A stretch of DNA of 64,000 bases, from IMG/VR virus record IMGVR_UViG_3300008267_000189, positions 1 through 64,000 of that record; one strand, 5' to 3'. The notes under the pieces are model-generated. The model searched no databases. It was not told the DNA's origin and saw only the letters and a program-made list of their open reading frames with translations. A program made the translations under genes and the position numbers. Origin of the DNA: a virus. How positions within the stretch are numbered: position 1 is the first letter of the stretch; every line of letters starts with the position of its first letter. Positions 50,097 to 59,309 of the stretch are shown piece by piece.

Positions 50097-53000
50097 ATGA
50101 AAAATTTCATAACACCAAATTCCCATCCATCTAGTTTTCTTACCGGCTCTACATTAGAATCAATGATAGATAAAGCAAAAGAGCTTAACACTGGGTACTA
50201 TGTTTGTACAGACAATGGATATTTGACAGATACATTAAAAGCATATAATTATGCAAATAAAAAAGGACTAAAGCCGATCCTGGGATGCGAGCTTTATGTG
50301 ATATTGGGCAGTCTTAGATTAGGACAAAAGAAAGCTTCTGAAAAAATTAAATACTTTACTATTACTATTCATGCAAAAAATCAGGAAGCTTATCAATTTT
50401 TGATTAAAAAAATATCAGATAAAAAAAGAAAAACAATTAAAATTTTAGATCACGATTACCCAGTTTTTGATTGGAATGATATTTCTGATTTTGCCGAAGA
50501 AGATTTTACAGCAGTAATCGGCGGTCCTCAGTGTATTGTTTGTAAAAATCTTTTAACAGGGGATAAAGATTTTGCTGAAGCAATTTTTTTAGAATTAAAA
50601 AATAAATTTAAAAATAATTTTTATTCCTCGATTATACCTATGGAGTTCAATAAAAAATGGGTAACATCAAGCGCATTTACGTTTAATAACGGGCAATCTG
50701 TAATACTAAACTCATCAATATTAGCAGAAACAGATCGAGCTATTAATTTTCGTGTTTCGCTAGAGGATGTGGCAAATAAACCAGAACTCCACGGGACTAT
50801 CCGCAAGATTTATGTAGATGGAATTGGGTACAATGTAAATAAAAAAATTTTATCTGCTCAAAATTATAAAGAATTTAAAACAATTAATGAAGATATTTTT
50901 GAAAAATATAATTCATTTATTACAAAAATTTCTAAAAAATATGATGTTAAAATTTTAATTAATGATTATTCCTATTTTGCACATAAAGATGATCAATTAG
51001 TTCAAAACTTAAAATTGGGAGAAGAAATAAGACTTTCTACTCAAAATTTTATGAAAAATTCTCATGAAGCATGCTCATATTTACTTAAATATTATTCTTC
51101 TCAAGAAATAGAAAAATTTATTCAAAATAGTTACGAGTGGGCCGGTAATTTTGATAATTTTAAATTAAAATATGAATATAGACTTGTAAAAGAGTCAAAT
51201 AATTCCTTACAAAGTACAATGGATCTCATCAAGAAGATTGGTAGATTTGATATTAATAATATTGAGCATAGAAAACGTTTAAAATATGAGATTGATGTTA
51301 TTCATGGAAATGGAGTTGTAGATCTATTGCCTTACTTTTTTCCAATAAGCAAAGCTTTAAACTACTACACTGATAACGGGAGAGTTGTTGGACCTGCCCG
51401 AGGATCTGGGGGAGGTAGTTTTCTTATGTATTGCATGGGAATTACTCAAATTAATCCGCTAAAATACGGCCTATATTTTTCTCGATTTCTTACCTTGGGA
51501 CGTATTCAAAAAGGTACTCTTCCAGATGTTGATGTTGATTTGCCTGATAGAGAACTTCTAGTTAAAGAAGGCGGTTTTTTAGATTTAAATTATAGAGATC
51601 GATGGGCGCAGATATCTATTAGAACTTTGATGAAATTAAAATCTGCCATCAGAGATGTTAATAGATTTAAAAAAGGTAAAGTAGAAGATGAGATAGAGAC
51701 ATTTGCCAAAAATTTGGAGGCAACACCTCAAGGTATTTCAGACAAAGACTTTGTATTTGGATATGAGGATACTCCAGGATTAATTGATCGAGATCCTAAA
51801 TTGCGTGATTATATAAACAAAAGACCTGAAGAATGGGAAATAGTTAAAAAAACTCTAGGAGTTCCTCGTCAACATGGTAGACATGCTTCTGCGTTTGTGA
51901 TTTCTGATATATTAATTAATGACGTTATTCCTACAATGAAAGTATCTGATTCGGAAAACATAACACAATATGAAGCAAAAGAGGTAGAAGCTGCCGGTCT
52001 TATTAAATATGATTTTCTTGTAGTAAAATGTTTAAATGATATTGAACTTGCAATTAAATATATTAATCAAAAAAATGGCGGAATTGATTTAAAAGCAGGG
52101 TATTTTATACATAATAACAAAAATACCTATATATGGGATTTGGATGAAGAATCTGATGTTTTTGATATGCTTGCAGAAGGTAAAACTGAAACCGTATTTC
52201 AATTAAATACAAGTTCCGTTACACCTTTTGTTCAAAGTATGATGCCTAAATCTGTTGAAGATTGTGCTGTTGTAACTTCTCTTGTCCGTCCAGGTCCTCT
52301 TGAATTTATTGACGAAAGAACAGGTCGCAATATGGCGGAGGAATATGTAGAAAGAAGACAAGGAAGAAGTAAAGGAGAAATGCCTATTCTAGACGATCTT
52401 TTACCGGAAACTTACGGGATTATGGTATATCAAGAACAAATTACCAAAGTTACTAAAGAACTGACAGGCTGGGATGATGAAAAGGCCGAAGACGTTCGTA
52501 TTGCAGTGGGTAAAAAACAAGCCAAGATGATCGATGAACTTCGGCCTCAATTCATCGAAGCAGCAGCCAGACAGGGGCGGGTTAATGCAGATACTGCAGA
52601 AATCGTATGGTCAATGATCGAAAAGTTTGGTAGGTACGGATTCAATAAATCGCATGCGGTGGCTTATTCATTGATTGCATATGCTTGCGCTTATCTAAAA
52701 CATCATTATCCTCTAGAATGGTGGGCGGCAGTATTGTCAAATGCTGAAGAAAAAGAAATCACGGAGATTCTTTGGCCGCATGTTAAAGATATATTATCTC
52801 CTCCTGATATTAATTTATCCAGAGAAGAAATCGTGATTGATTATGAAACAGGCACTCTTAGAAATAAACTATCTGTTCTTAGAGGCCTAGGTGTAAAAGT
52901 TGCTCAAAATATTATTGATAACAGACCATACTTGACGATTGACGACCTGGTTACTAAAGAAGTAGTCGGCCCATCTCTTGTAAGGAGTTTAATCCATGTG

Positions 53001-53720
53001 GGCGTTATGGATAGTCTTTTTTCAAAAAATACTAATTTAATGGAAAAAATGCAACAATTTGAAAATGCCTTAAGTGCTTGGGAATACAAGAAAAAAATGC
53101 ATGAAAAATCTTTAAAAGAGCTTGATCTAAATTTAGATTTATTAAGCTTTATCGAAGCTGCTAAAGCACATTCTTTGACTAAGAGGTGTCGTCATAAAAT
53201 ACCAGAAGGCAAAATTGATTTAAAATATGCTTTTATGAATCCTATTAAGGATTATATTCTTAAAAAATCTATTTTCCCTACCATGCCAGTAAAGTTGTAT
53301 GATGTTATTAAAAATAATACTAAAAATGTACGCATGATCTCTTCAAATGAAAATAGCTATATAATTAGCAAAAAACACGGAGAAGTCAGGCTAATCAATG
53401 GTAAAACATTTCAAAATATAAAAGATATACCATGTCAACCTAATAATAAAAAAATTATAAACTTCTGTATAGCGGGATATGTTGTTGAATCTAAAGAATT
53501 TTCTTATAAAGCAGGCCAAAAAAAGGCTCTAAAAATGATCGTAGATATAGATGGACATATAGAAGAATTTGTACAGTGGCCAGATTACGAGACTGGTATT
53601 TTAAAATATCCAGAAAATTTAAAGAAAAATTCTGTTATATTCTTGTTTTTACATAGAAAAATGGATAAAGAAAAATATCATACAAATATTGATGAAATTA
53701 TTGTAGAAGATATTTTTTAA
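50097..53720 (+). CDS. C-family DNA polymerase (Pol III alpha / DnaE-like)
   Basis: This 1207-residue protein is the replicative polymerase. The N-terminal region resembles a PHP domain (STLESMIDKAKELN, then KGLKPILGCELYV) but lacks the usual HxH metal site. The palm carries VVGPARGSGGGSFLMY and the catalytic LPDVDVDLPD. The finger and thumb follow with YQEQITKVTKELTGW, FNKSHAVAYSLIAYA and HHYPLEWWAAVLSN. An OB-type region follows near the end. Most T4-like phages use a B-family enzyme instead. Confidence 0.93.
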   Translation: MKNFITPNSHPSSFLTGSTLESMIDKAKELNTGYYVCTDNGYLTDTLKAYNYANKKGLKPILGCELYVILGSLRLGQKKASEKIKYFTITIHAKNQEAYQFLIKKISDKKRKTIKILDHDYPVFDWNDISDFAEEDFTAVIGGPQCIVCKNLLTGDKDFAEAIFLELKNKFKNNFYSSIIPMEFNKKWVTSSAFTFNNGQSVILNSSILAETDRAINFRVSLEDVANKPELHGTIRKIYVDGIGYNVNKKILSAQNYKEFKTINEDIFEKYNSFITKISKKYDVKILINDYSYFAHKDDQLVQNLKLGEEIRLSTQNFMKNSHEACSYLLKYYSSQEIEKFIQNSYEWAGNFDNFKLKYEYRLVKESNNSLQSTMDLIKKIGRFDINNIEHRKRLKYEIDVIHGNGVVDLLPYFFPISKALNYYTDNGRVVGPARGSGGGSFLMYCMGITQINPLKYGLYFSRFLTLGRIQKGTLPDVDVDLPDRELLVKEGGFLDLNYRDRWAQISIRTLMKLKSAIRDVNRFKKGKVEDEIETFAKNLEATPQGISDKDFVFGYEDTPGLIDRDPKLRDYINKRPEEWEIVKKTLGVPRQHGRHASAFVISDILINDVIPTMKVSDSENITQYEAKEVEAAGLIKYDFLVVKCLNDIELAIKYINQKNGGIDLKAGYFIHNNKNTYIWDLDEESDVFDMLAEGKTETVFQLNTSSVTPFVQSMMPKSVEDCAVVTSLVRPGPLEFIDERTGRNMAEEYVERRQGRSKGEMPILDDLLPETYGIMVYQEQITKVTKELTGWDDEKAEDVRIAVGKKQAKMIDELRPQFIEAAARQGRVNADTAEIVWSMIEKFGRYGFNKSHAVAYSLIAYACAYLKHHYPLEWWAAVLSNAEEKEITEILWPHVKDILSPPDINLSREEIVIDYETGTLRNKLSVLRGLGVKVAQNIIDNRPYLTIDDLVTKEVVGPSLVRSLIHVGVMDSLFSKNTNLMEKMQQFENALSAWEYKKKMHEKSLKELDLNLDLLSFIEAAKAHSLTKRCRHKIPEGKIDLKYAFMNPIKDYILKKSIFPTMPVKLYDVIKNNTKNVRMISSNENSYIISKKHGEVRLINGKTFQNIKDIPCQPNNKKIINFCIAGYVVESKEFSYKAGQKKALKMIVDIDGHIEEFVQWPDYETGILKYPENLKKNSVIFLFLHRKMDKEKYHTNIDEIIVEDIF

Positions 53721-53727
53721 TTTTATG

Positions 53728-53756
53728 TTGACTAACTTTTTTCTTTATGATAGTAT
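53728..53756 (+). promoter_or_regulatory. Sigma70-type promoter
   Basis: TTGACT (53728-53733), 17 bases, then TAGTAT (53751-53756) with TG before it. It lies just after the polymerase stop and drives the SSB-UvsX operon. Confidence 0.75.
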
Positions 53757-53773
53757 AGGATGGGGTTCTTTAA

Positions 53774-54004
53774 ATGGATGATAAATTTAAATTAGAAGAA
53801 AAAATTGTTTGTAAAAATTGTGTAATAAATACTTACATTGCTAAAGATGAAAAAAATTACATATTAGAAATAAATTATTTGCAAGGAAAATTTGTTTCTG
53901 AAAAAATCTTTACGAACGATCTGACCGGTGTAGAGCTTATGGAAGAAGCCAAGGATCTTTTTAAAACAGAATATGATATTAAAGGATATTTCGGGATTAT
54001 TTAA
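53774..54004 (+). CDS. Small hypothetical protein
   Basis: The 76-residue product has two cysteines (KIVCKNCVIN) near the N-terminus and a beta-rich middle (YILEINYLQGKFVSEKIF). First gene after a strong promoter. Function unknown. Confidence 0.55.
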   Translation: MDDKFKLEEKIVCKNCVINTYIAKDEKNYILEINYLQGKFVSEKIFTNDLTGVELMEEAKDLFKTEYDIKGYFGII

Positions 54005-54016
54005 AGGAGAAAAATA

Positions 54017-54790
54017 ATGAGCTTATCTACAATTTTAGATGAAATTAATCAACAAAAACAAATTGCACAACAAGATTTGGATGTCGTAAATCCACGGGCT
54101 TTGACTTACAAGAAAGGCCAGGTCAATAGTGCTAAACAAAAATTAGAAAATCTTTATGTTGATTATAAAAATGAATTATTAAAGAATGCAGTATTCATTC
54201 TGGTAACAGGAGATCAATCTGAGAGTTTTGCTTCGATTGCAGAAGAAAAATTTAAATGTTTTTCAGCAGATGGCAAAGCTATGTTTAAAGAAATAGTAGA
54301 TAAAATAAGTCCTGAATTATACAAAAATAAAAAGATCAATTCATTTACGTTTGAAGTGATTGGCAATATTTTAGAAGATAAAATGAAAACACTTGATATA
54401 AATGCTTATAATCAGCTTATATTTGATACAAAGTATTCTCGTATAATAAAAGATAAAAGCGAAATGCTAGATACAGTAACTTCAGCAGTGGTCGATATTG
54501 TAGGAAGTGAAGTAGTAGGGTTGGACGCTTTGGAAAGAATTACGGAAAAAGCTGTTAACAAAAATTATAAGTCAAAAATTGTACCAATCCTCATTCAAAG
54601 TCAAGATGAAAGTTTTATTGTAAGTATTACAGAAGGATTAAAACGCCTAAACCCAAGGGTAATCAAAGTTCTTGCGGGTAAAACTGAAACTGATTTAAAA
54701 ACAAAAATTTCACTTGAAGAAGTGGATGAAAAAAATGTAGAAGAAACCCTAAAAACAATTGCATTAAATGCACAAGGAGAAAAGGCATGA
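54017..54790 (+). CDS. Hypothetical replication-operon protein
   Basis: The 257-residue product has a helical N-terminal half (ILDEINQQKQIAQQDLDVV) and a C-terminal half with ITEGLKRLNPRVIKVLAGK. An AAAGGAG ribosome binding site is present and it overlaps the SSB gene by 4 bases. Position before SSB, UvsY-like and UvsX-like genes suggests a replication or recombination role. Confidence 0.6.
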   Translation: MSLSTILDEINQQKQIAQQDLDVVNPRALTYKKGQVNSAKQKLENLYVDYKNELLKNAVFILVTGDQSESFASIAEEKFKCFSADGKAMFKEIVDKISPELYKNKKINSFTFEVIGNILEDKMKTLDINAYNQLIFDTKYSRIIKDKSEMLDTVTSAVVDIVGSEVVGLDALERITEKAVNKNYKSKIVPILIQSQDESFIVSITEGLKRLNPRVIKVLAGKTETDLKTKISLEEVDEKNVEETLKTIALNAQGEKA

Positions 54791-55773
54791 AATTAGGAAC
54801 CCCAAAATACGAACAGAGTAAGAAAAATTATTTTTCTTTCAAAAAGAATCAAAACACATTTATTTTACGAGTTCTTCCCCCTATGGGAAATCTTGCAGAC
54901 TCAGGTAAGTGGTCAATTTACCACAGAGTAGAGTTTGGCTACACAGGAACGGATGGCAGATTACGACCATTTTTATCGCCTCGAGTTGTTAATTATAACG
55001 GCATGGTTGAGGTTGAATCTGAGACATACAAAAGAAGAGAATCTATAAAAACCCAACAGGCTCAGGCTAAAAAAAATGGGAATTCTGTTTTAGTAGAAAC
55101 ATGTACTAAGATGCTTCAAAAATACAACCAAGATGCCAAGCATCATATGAATGTTATTGATTTACAAGGCAATGTAGGGTTATTTAAAATAGGACATAAA
55201 GGATTTCAAGCGCTCAAGGCAGAGGTTGATCGCCTCCGTTCCGAAGGGATTGACCCTATCGGGGTAGAAAATGGACGTTTTTTTGTATTTAGCCGGTCGG
55301 GGTCGGGTCGAGATACTCTTTATACTGTTAATGAATATAAACAAAAACAAGAGATTTCTACACCCACGGGCAAAGTGGTAGCTATGCTAGATTTCCCTCA
55401 CTCTATCAATGAATCGGTTATGGCCAAGCTTTCAACTGACGCATTTGAATTAGATAAAATCTATCCGACTGTGACTCCTGACGAAGAGTACAGAATTGTA
55501 CACGAAGGAGCCGCAGCGGTAGACGAAATTCTGGGATCTAAAAAAACTAAACCAGAGGGTGATTCTAAAGCGACAGGAACTACTGCAACTGCTGTAGCAT
55601 CTTCCGAAACAGTTCCTACAGTAGATCTTGTTAAAAAATCTTCTCCTCCAGTTAGCGAGGACTCTTTTTACGAGGACGAAGAAGAAACCGCAGTAAATTT
55701 TAGTGGTTTTTCAGATGTTACAGACATGAGTGAAGAAGATTTTTTTAAAAAAGTTGAAAGTGGTAATTTTTAA
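54787..55773 (+). CDS. gp32-like single-stranded DNA-binding protein
   Basis: The 328-residue protein has an OB-type core (NTFILRVLPPMGNLA, then WSIYHRVEFGYTG and GRLRPFLSP). A Ser/Thr/Glu-rich linker follows. The acidic C-terminal tail (TDMSEEDFFKKVESGNF) is typical of phage SSBs that recruit partners. It precedes UvsY-like and UvsX-like genes, as expected for a recombination set. Confidence 0.82.
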   Translation: MKLGTPKYEQSKKNYFSFKKNQNTFILRVLPPMGNLADSGKWSIYHRVEFGYTGTDGRLRPFLSPRVVNYNGMVEVESETYKRRESIKTQQAQAKKNGNSVLVETCTKMLQKYNQDAKHHMNVIDLQGNVGLFKIGHKGFQALKAEVDRLRSEGIDPIGVENGRFFVFSRSGSGRDTLYTVNEYKQKQEISTPTGKVVAMLDFPHSINESVMAKLSTDAFELDKIYPTVTPDEEYRIVHEGAAAVDEILGSKKTKPEGDSKATGTTATAVASSETVPTVDLVKKSSPPVSEDSFYEDEEETAVNFSGFSDVTDMSEEDFFKKVESGNF

Positions 55774-56267
55774 TGTCAGACACAAAAAAAGGGACGATGC
55801 TTGTCGTCCCTGCTTTTAAACATTGCAAAGAACTCAGGATAGATACGACTAGCTGGGAAATAGCTAAGACTCGTATGAGCGAAGTTCAGCATTTAGTTCC
55901 TTCAAATTATTCTAGTCTTGAATTTACCTTTCAAGAAGCTTGGAGAGAAACTAGACGGAACGCTATTATGACAGAAGATGCAATAAAAAAAGCTTTGCAA
56001 AATATAGAAGAAATTAAAGCTGATATAATTTTAACAGAAATACCACGGCTTTTAGACGAGATGCCTAAGAATGCAAATAATACTGATTTTAGAAAAGCAG
56101 TAATTACTAAAAATGAAGACCATAAGCAGGCTAATGAGCATTTAGAAAAGCTGCAATCAATTTTAGCACATTTAGAATCAAATATGAAGGTTATGGAAAA
56201 TACTTCAAGATTTTTAAAAAAACAAATGGATTACATTATCCGCAGCGGTAGTGTAGGTCCTAGATAA
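55773..56267 (+). CDS. UvsY-like recombination mediator candidate
   Basis: The 164-residue, mostly helical protein starts at the base where the SSB gene stops. It contains FQEAWRETRRNAIMTEDAIK and a conserved-looking end (LESNMKVMENTSRFLKKQMD). T4 UvsY has the same order: W/R-rich helix, then a helix with an Arg-Phe near the C-terminus. It also loads UvsX on gp32-coated DNA. The gene order supports this; similarity alone is weak. Confidence 0.5.
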   Translation: MSDTKKGTMLVVPAFKHCKELRIDTTSWEIAKTRMSEVQHLVPSNYSSLEFTFQEAWRETRRNAIMTEDAIKKALQNIEEIKADIILTEIPRLLDEMPKNANNTDFRKAVITKNEDHKQANEHLEKLQSILAHLESNMKVMENTSRFLKKQMDYIIRSGSVGPR

Positions 56268-56276
56268 GGGGAAAAT

Positions 56277-57317
56277 ATGGCTGAAAATAAATGGTTAAAA
56301 CAATTAAGAAAACACGATGCTTATGTAGAACATAATTATGATGCTTTTGCGTCTAAAAATTGTATTTATACACCTAGTCCGTACATGAATTGGATTTTTG
56401 CAAATAAATCACATGGCATACCCAAGGGATCGGGTGTTTTGCTTTATTCCGAGCCTAAAGCGGGTAAATCTTTGCTTTCTCAGGCAATTGCTGCACAGCT
56501 TCATCAAGATGATCCTGAAGGAATTGTTATGTATTTTTCTACAGAATATAAAGGTAAATTTCAAAAAGGTTTTTTTGCAGGAATCGATCCTGATCGTCTA
56601 TTAATCTATGATACATCAGATCCGAAGGATATTTTTGATTATTTAGCATATGAAGTACAACCTCTCGTTCAAGATGGGATGCCACTAAGAATGGTTATAA
56701 TTGATTCTATTACAGGAATAGGAGGAGTTAAAGCTCAGGGAAGATCTGTAGAAGATCATTTGATTGGAGACAAAGCTCTAACCATTACTCGAGGTCTGGA
56801 TCAGATTATACCTTTTTTTAAAAAAAATAGCATTACATACATAACCGTGGCTCAGGTTAGAATGAATATTGGGGCGCATTATGGTCCAGATGTAAAGGCT
56901 GCTGTTCCTAAAGCCTGTGAGCATAATCATGAATATTTTATTTCTGTAAAAAGAGCGGGATCTGCAGATGACAAGAAGGATCTGGCAGGAAATGCTTTTG
57001 AAGGAGAAACAAAAGATGCTAGAGGAAACAAAGATTTGACCGGACATAAGATATATGTTAAAATGGAACTCAGCTCTCTTGGAAGCGGAGGAAGATCTGC
57101 TAAAATTACTGTAGATTACAAAAAAGGATTCATTAATCAACATGAAGAAATTTTTGAACTAGGAGTAAACACAGGGGTACTAACTAGGCCTAATAATCGT
57201 GTTTATGAATTCCAAGGAATTTCATATGATGGTAAAAACGCCATGGCTGATGCTATTAAAAACAACCCCGGCCTGGGAGAAGCAATACTAGATGAAGTAA
57301 AATTATTAGATTCATAA
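56277..57317 (+). CDS. UvsX/RecA-like recombinase
   Basis: The 346-residue protein has a RecA core: Walker A SEPKAGKSL (residues 58-66), a Walker B strand MVIIDSITGIGG, then ITYITVAQVRMN and VDYKKGFINQHEEIFELG near the end. It catalyses strand exchange during recombination-dependent replication and would need the mediator upstream. It ends 10 bases before the sigma-like gene. Confidence 0.9.
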   Translation: MAENKWLKQLRKHDAYVEHNYDAFASKNCIYTPSPYMNWIFANKSHGIPKGSGVLLYSEPKAGKSLLSQAIAAQLHQDDPEGIVMYFSTEYKGKFQKGFFAGIDPDRLLIYDTSDPKDIFDYLAYEVQPLVQDGMPLRMVIIDSITGIGGVKAQGRSVEDHLIGDKALTITRGLDQIIPFFKKNSITYITVAQVRMNIGAHYGPDVKAAVPKACEHNHEYFISVKRAGSADDKKDLAGNAFEGETKDARGNKDLTGHKIYVKMELSSLGSGGRSAKITVDYKKGFINQHEEIFELGVNTGVLTRPNNRVYEFQGISYDGKNAMADAIKNNPGLGEAILDEVKLLDS

Positions 57318-57327
57318 AGGAAAGAAT

Positions 57328-58131
57328 ATGGTTGATTTTTTAAGAAAATTAGAAGACATGGAAGTAGAGCAAAAGAAAAAAATTAATTCTAATGATTATT
57401 TTGAATTAGTTTACCTAAGGCATAGATATTTTAGAAAATCTACAAACCCTACTCCTGAAAGATTAAAGCAATTTGAAGAAATGATCTGCAATATTTCTCA
57501 TAAAATTTATTATAGAAATATTGCTATATTTAAAACCATAGGATTTGAAAATGAGGATTTAAAGAATATTGGTAGAGTTAATACAGTATCTTTCATATCT
57601 ATGGGTGGGTTAAAAGAAAACCCTCATTTAATGGAAAGATTTATTCATGATCATAAAGAGAAATACGGACAAGAAAGCGAGCCTACTGACCGTGATATAT
57701 TTTTAAGAGAATGTTATAATCTTTCTAAATATCTAAATCAACGTCTTCAAGAAGTTGCAAAATTTTGTCAAATTAAAAGCGCAAATATTATAGGAGATAA
57801 GGCTAAAAAGATCTATTTCATAGGATCTCCAGAAAAAAATCCTAGCGACGATGATTTAATCATGTCGCCAGAAGCTTTCGGATTTAAAAAAATTAGAGAA
57901 GCGCAATTTAAAAAAATGTTTAAAGATCTAAAAATACTAGACAAAACGCACTTCCTAACCTCTGAGGGGTCGGTAATTAGGGTTATTCATAAGGCTCCAA
58001 ACCATCTCGCCATTGAAGATTTTTATAAAGAGACTAGTGATAATGAGTCAAATTTAAATCCTGAAGAGCTAATGATACGTAGAGAAAGTTTAATAACAAA
58101 CAAAAAAATTTCCTCAAGAAAAAAAACATGA
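57328..58131 (+). CDS. Possible second sigma-like or DNA-binding protein
   Basis: In the 267-residue product, residues about 35-80 (RLKQFEEMICNISHKIYY, then FENEDLKNIGRVNTVSFISM) loosely resemble sigma factor region 2 (a helix ending in K, then EDLxxIGxVxxV). The middle contains an SANIIGDKAKKIYFIGS segment. The likeness is weak and other DNA-binding roles are possible. It lies between UvsX and the helicase. Confidence 0.45.
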   Translation: MVDFLRKLEDMEVEQKKKINSNDYFELVYLRHRYFRKSTNPTPERLKQFEEMICNISHKIYYRNIAIFKTIGFENEDLKNIGRVNTVSFISMGGLKENPHLMERFIHDHKEKYGQESEPTDRDIFLRECYNLSKYLNQRLQEVAKFCQIKSANIIGDKAKKIYFIGSPEKNPSDDDLIMSPEAFGFKKIREAQFKKMFKDLKILDKTHFLTSEGSVIRVIHKAPNHLAIEDFYKETSDNESNLNPEELMIRRESLITNKKISSRKKT

Positions 58132-58137
58132 TATTAT
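58129..58137 (+). promoter_or_regulatory. Extended -10 TGATATTAT next to a start codon
   Basis: The element overlaps the stop codon of the upstream gene and ends 9 bases before the helicase ATG at 58146. A short AGG lies between, so a very short leader rather than none is also possible. Confidence 0.45.
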
Positions 58138-58145
58138 AGGTAACT

Positions 58146-59309
58146 ATGGCTGATAATGTTGAAAAAGAAAGTCCTGAAGAATTTTTTAATAAAGTTAATG
58201 ATGCTTATGAAAAAAGCACCAAAACTCAGCTTTTGATCGATGAGAACAAAGAACTTCAAGCTCATATCTATAATGCTAAATTAAAAATTCAAAAAAATGA
58301 AATTGATAAAATTTCTAAAATCCACAGTAATCTAGAAAAAGAAGATCTAACAGCGAGGGGTTTTGATAAACAAAAAATGTTGAGAGACATTGAGGATAGA
58401 AAAAATGCTGTTATTTTTTTAAATGAAAAAATATCAAAACATTTTATTGCCGCTCCAGGAAGTTTGATTGTTATTCCTTCAATGACAAACAATGGTAAAT
58501 CTACTCTTACGGCACATATAGCCGAGGCAATAGTCAATCAAAATAAAAAAGTGTTAATTCTTTCTAATGAAGAAAAAGAAGAGGATGTCAGAGCTAGGAT
58601 TAGCTGTCTTAGAACAAAAGTCTCATTTGGCGATTATAAAACAAATAAATGCACAATGGAAGAGATTGAAAAAGTACTAGATGATGCGGAATTTTTATCA
58701 AAAGACGCTAAACTTGTTGTAATTTCTCCTAAAAACGAGGCTGATGCATATAAAGTTACCACCGTAAAAGGCGTTATGGCTACTTTAGAAAAAGCTAAAG
58801 GTAAATTTGACACAGTTATTATCGATTACTATACCAACGTAAATATTAGTGAAGTCGGCACTCAGGACCCCTGGACCGTAAACAATGCTCTTGCCAGTGA
58901 GCTTAACGTTTTTAAAGACTCCTCACCTTTTCCAATTATAGCGATGGCTCAGTGTGAAAGTTTAAGAAATGAAAAAAATAAACAAGAGCTGGATGATGCT
59001 GATTTTGAGTCCCAACACCCGATGTATAGATGGAAGGGCGGTAAATCAATTATTATTTATGCTACTGATATTATTGAGCTTAAAAAAGATTTTGAAAATA
59101 GTAGATCCTATCTCTACGCTCACAAGGTCAGATTTGGTCATGGAGATCTGTTAAGAGGGCATGTTCTTTACTTTGATAAAAAAATGCAAAGATTTTCAGA
59201 ATGGACCCCTCAAATTGATGCTCAAATTACTGCTTCAAAAGCAATAAGACAAACAAAAGAACAAAGTATGCAAATAGGATTGGCCGAAGTATTTAATAAT
59301 AAAAAATGA
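58146..59309 (+). CDS. DnaB/gp41-like replicative helicase
   Basis: The 387-residue protein has a RecA-type helicase core: Walker A SMTNNGKSTL, the strand KVLILSNEEKEEDVRAR, Walker B DTVIIDYYTNV, a Q-motif PIIAMAQCESL and a late ATDIIELKKD. It would unwind the fork together with the primase, whose gene overlaps its end by 4 bases. Confidence 0.85.
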   Translation: MADNVEKESPEEFFNKVNDAYEKSTKTQLLIDENKELQAHIYNAKLKIQKNEIDKISKIHSNLEKEDLTARGFDKQKMLRDIEDRKNAVIFLNEKISKHFIAAPGSLIVIPSMTNNGKSTLTAHIAEAIVNQNKKVLILSNEEKEEDVRARISCLRTKVSFGDYKTNKCTMEEIEKVLDDAEFLSKDAKLVVISPKNEADAYKVTTVKGVMATLEKAKGKFDTVIIDYYTNVNISEVGTQDPWTVNNALASELNVFKDSSPFPIIAMAQCESLRNEKNKQELDDADFESQHPMYRWKGGKSIIIYATDIIELKKDFENSRSYLYAHKVRFGHGDLLRGHVLYFDKKMQRFSEWTPQIDAQITASKAIRQTKEQSMQIGLAEVFNNKK

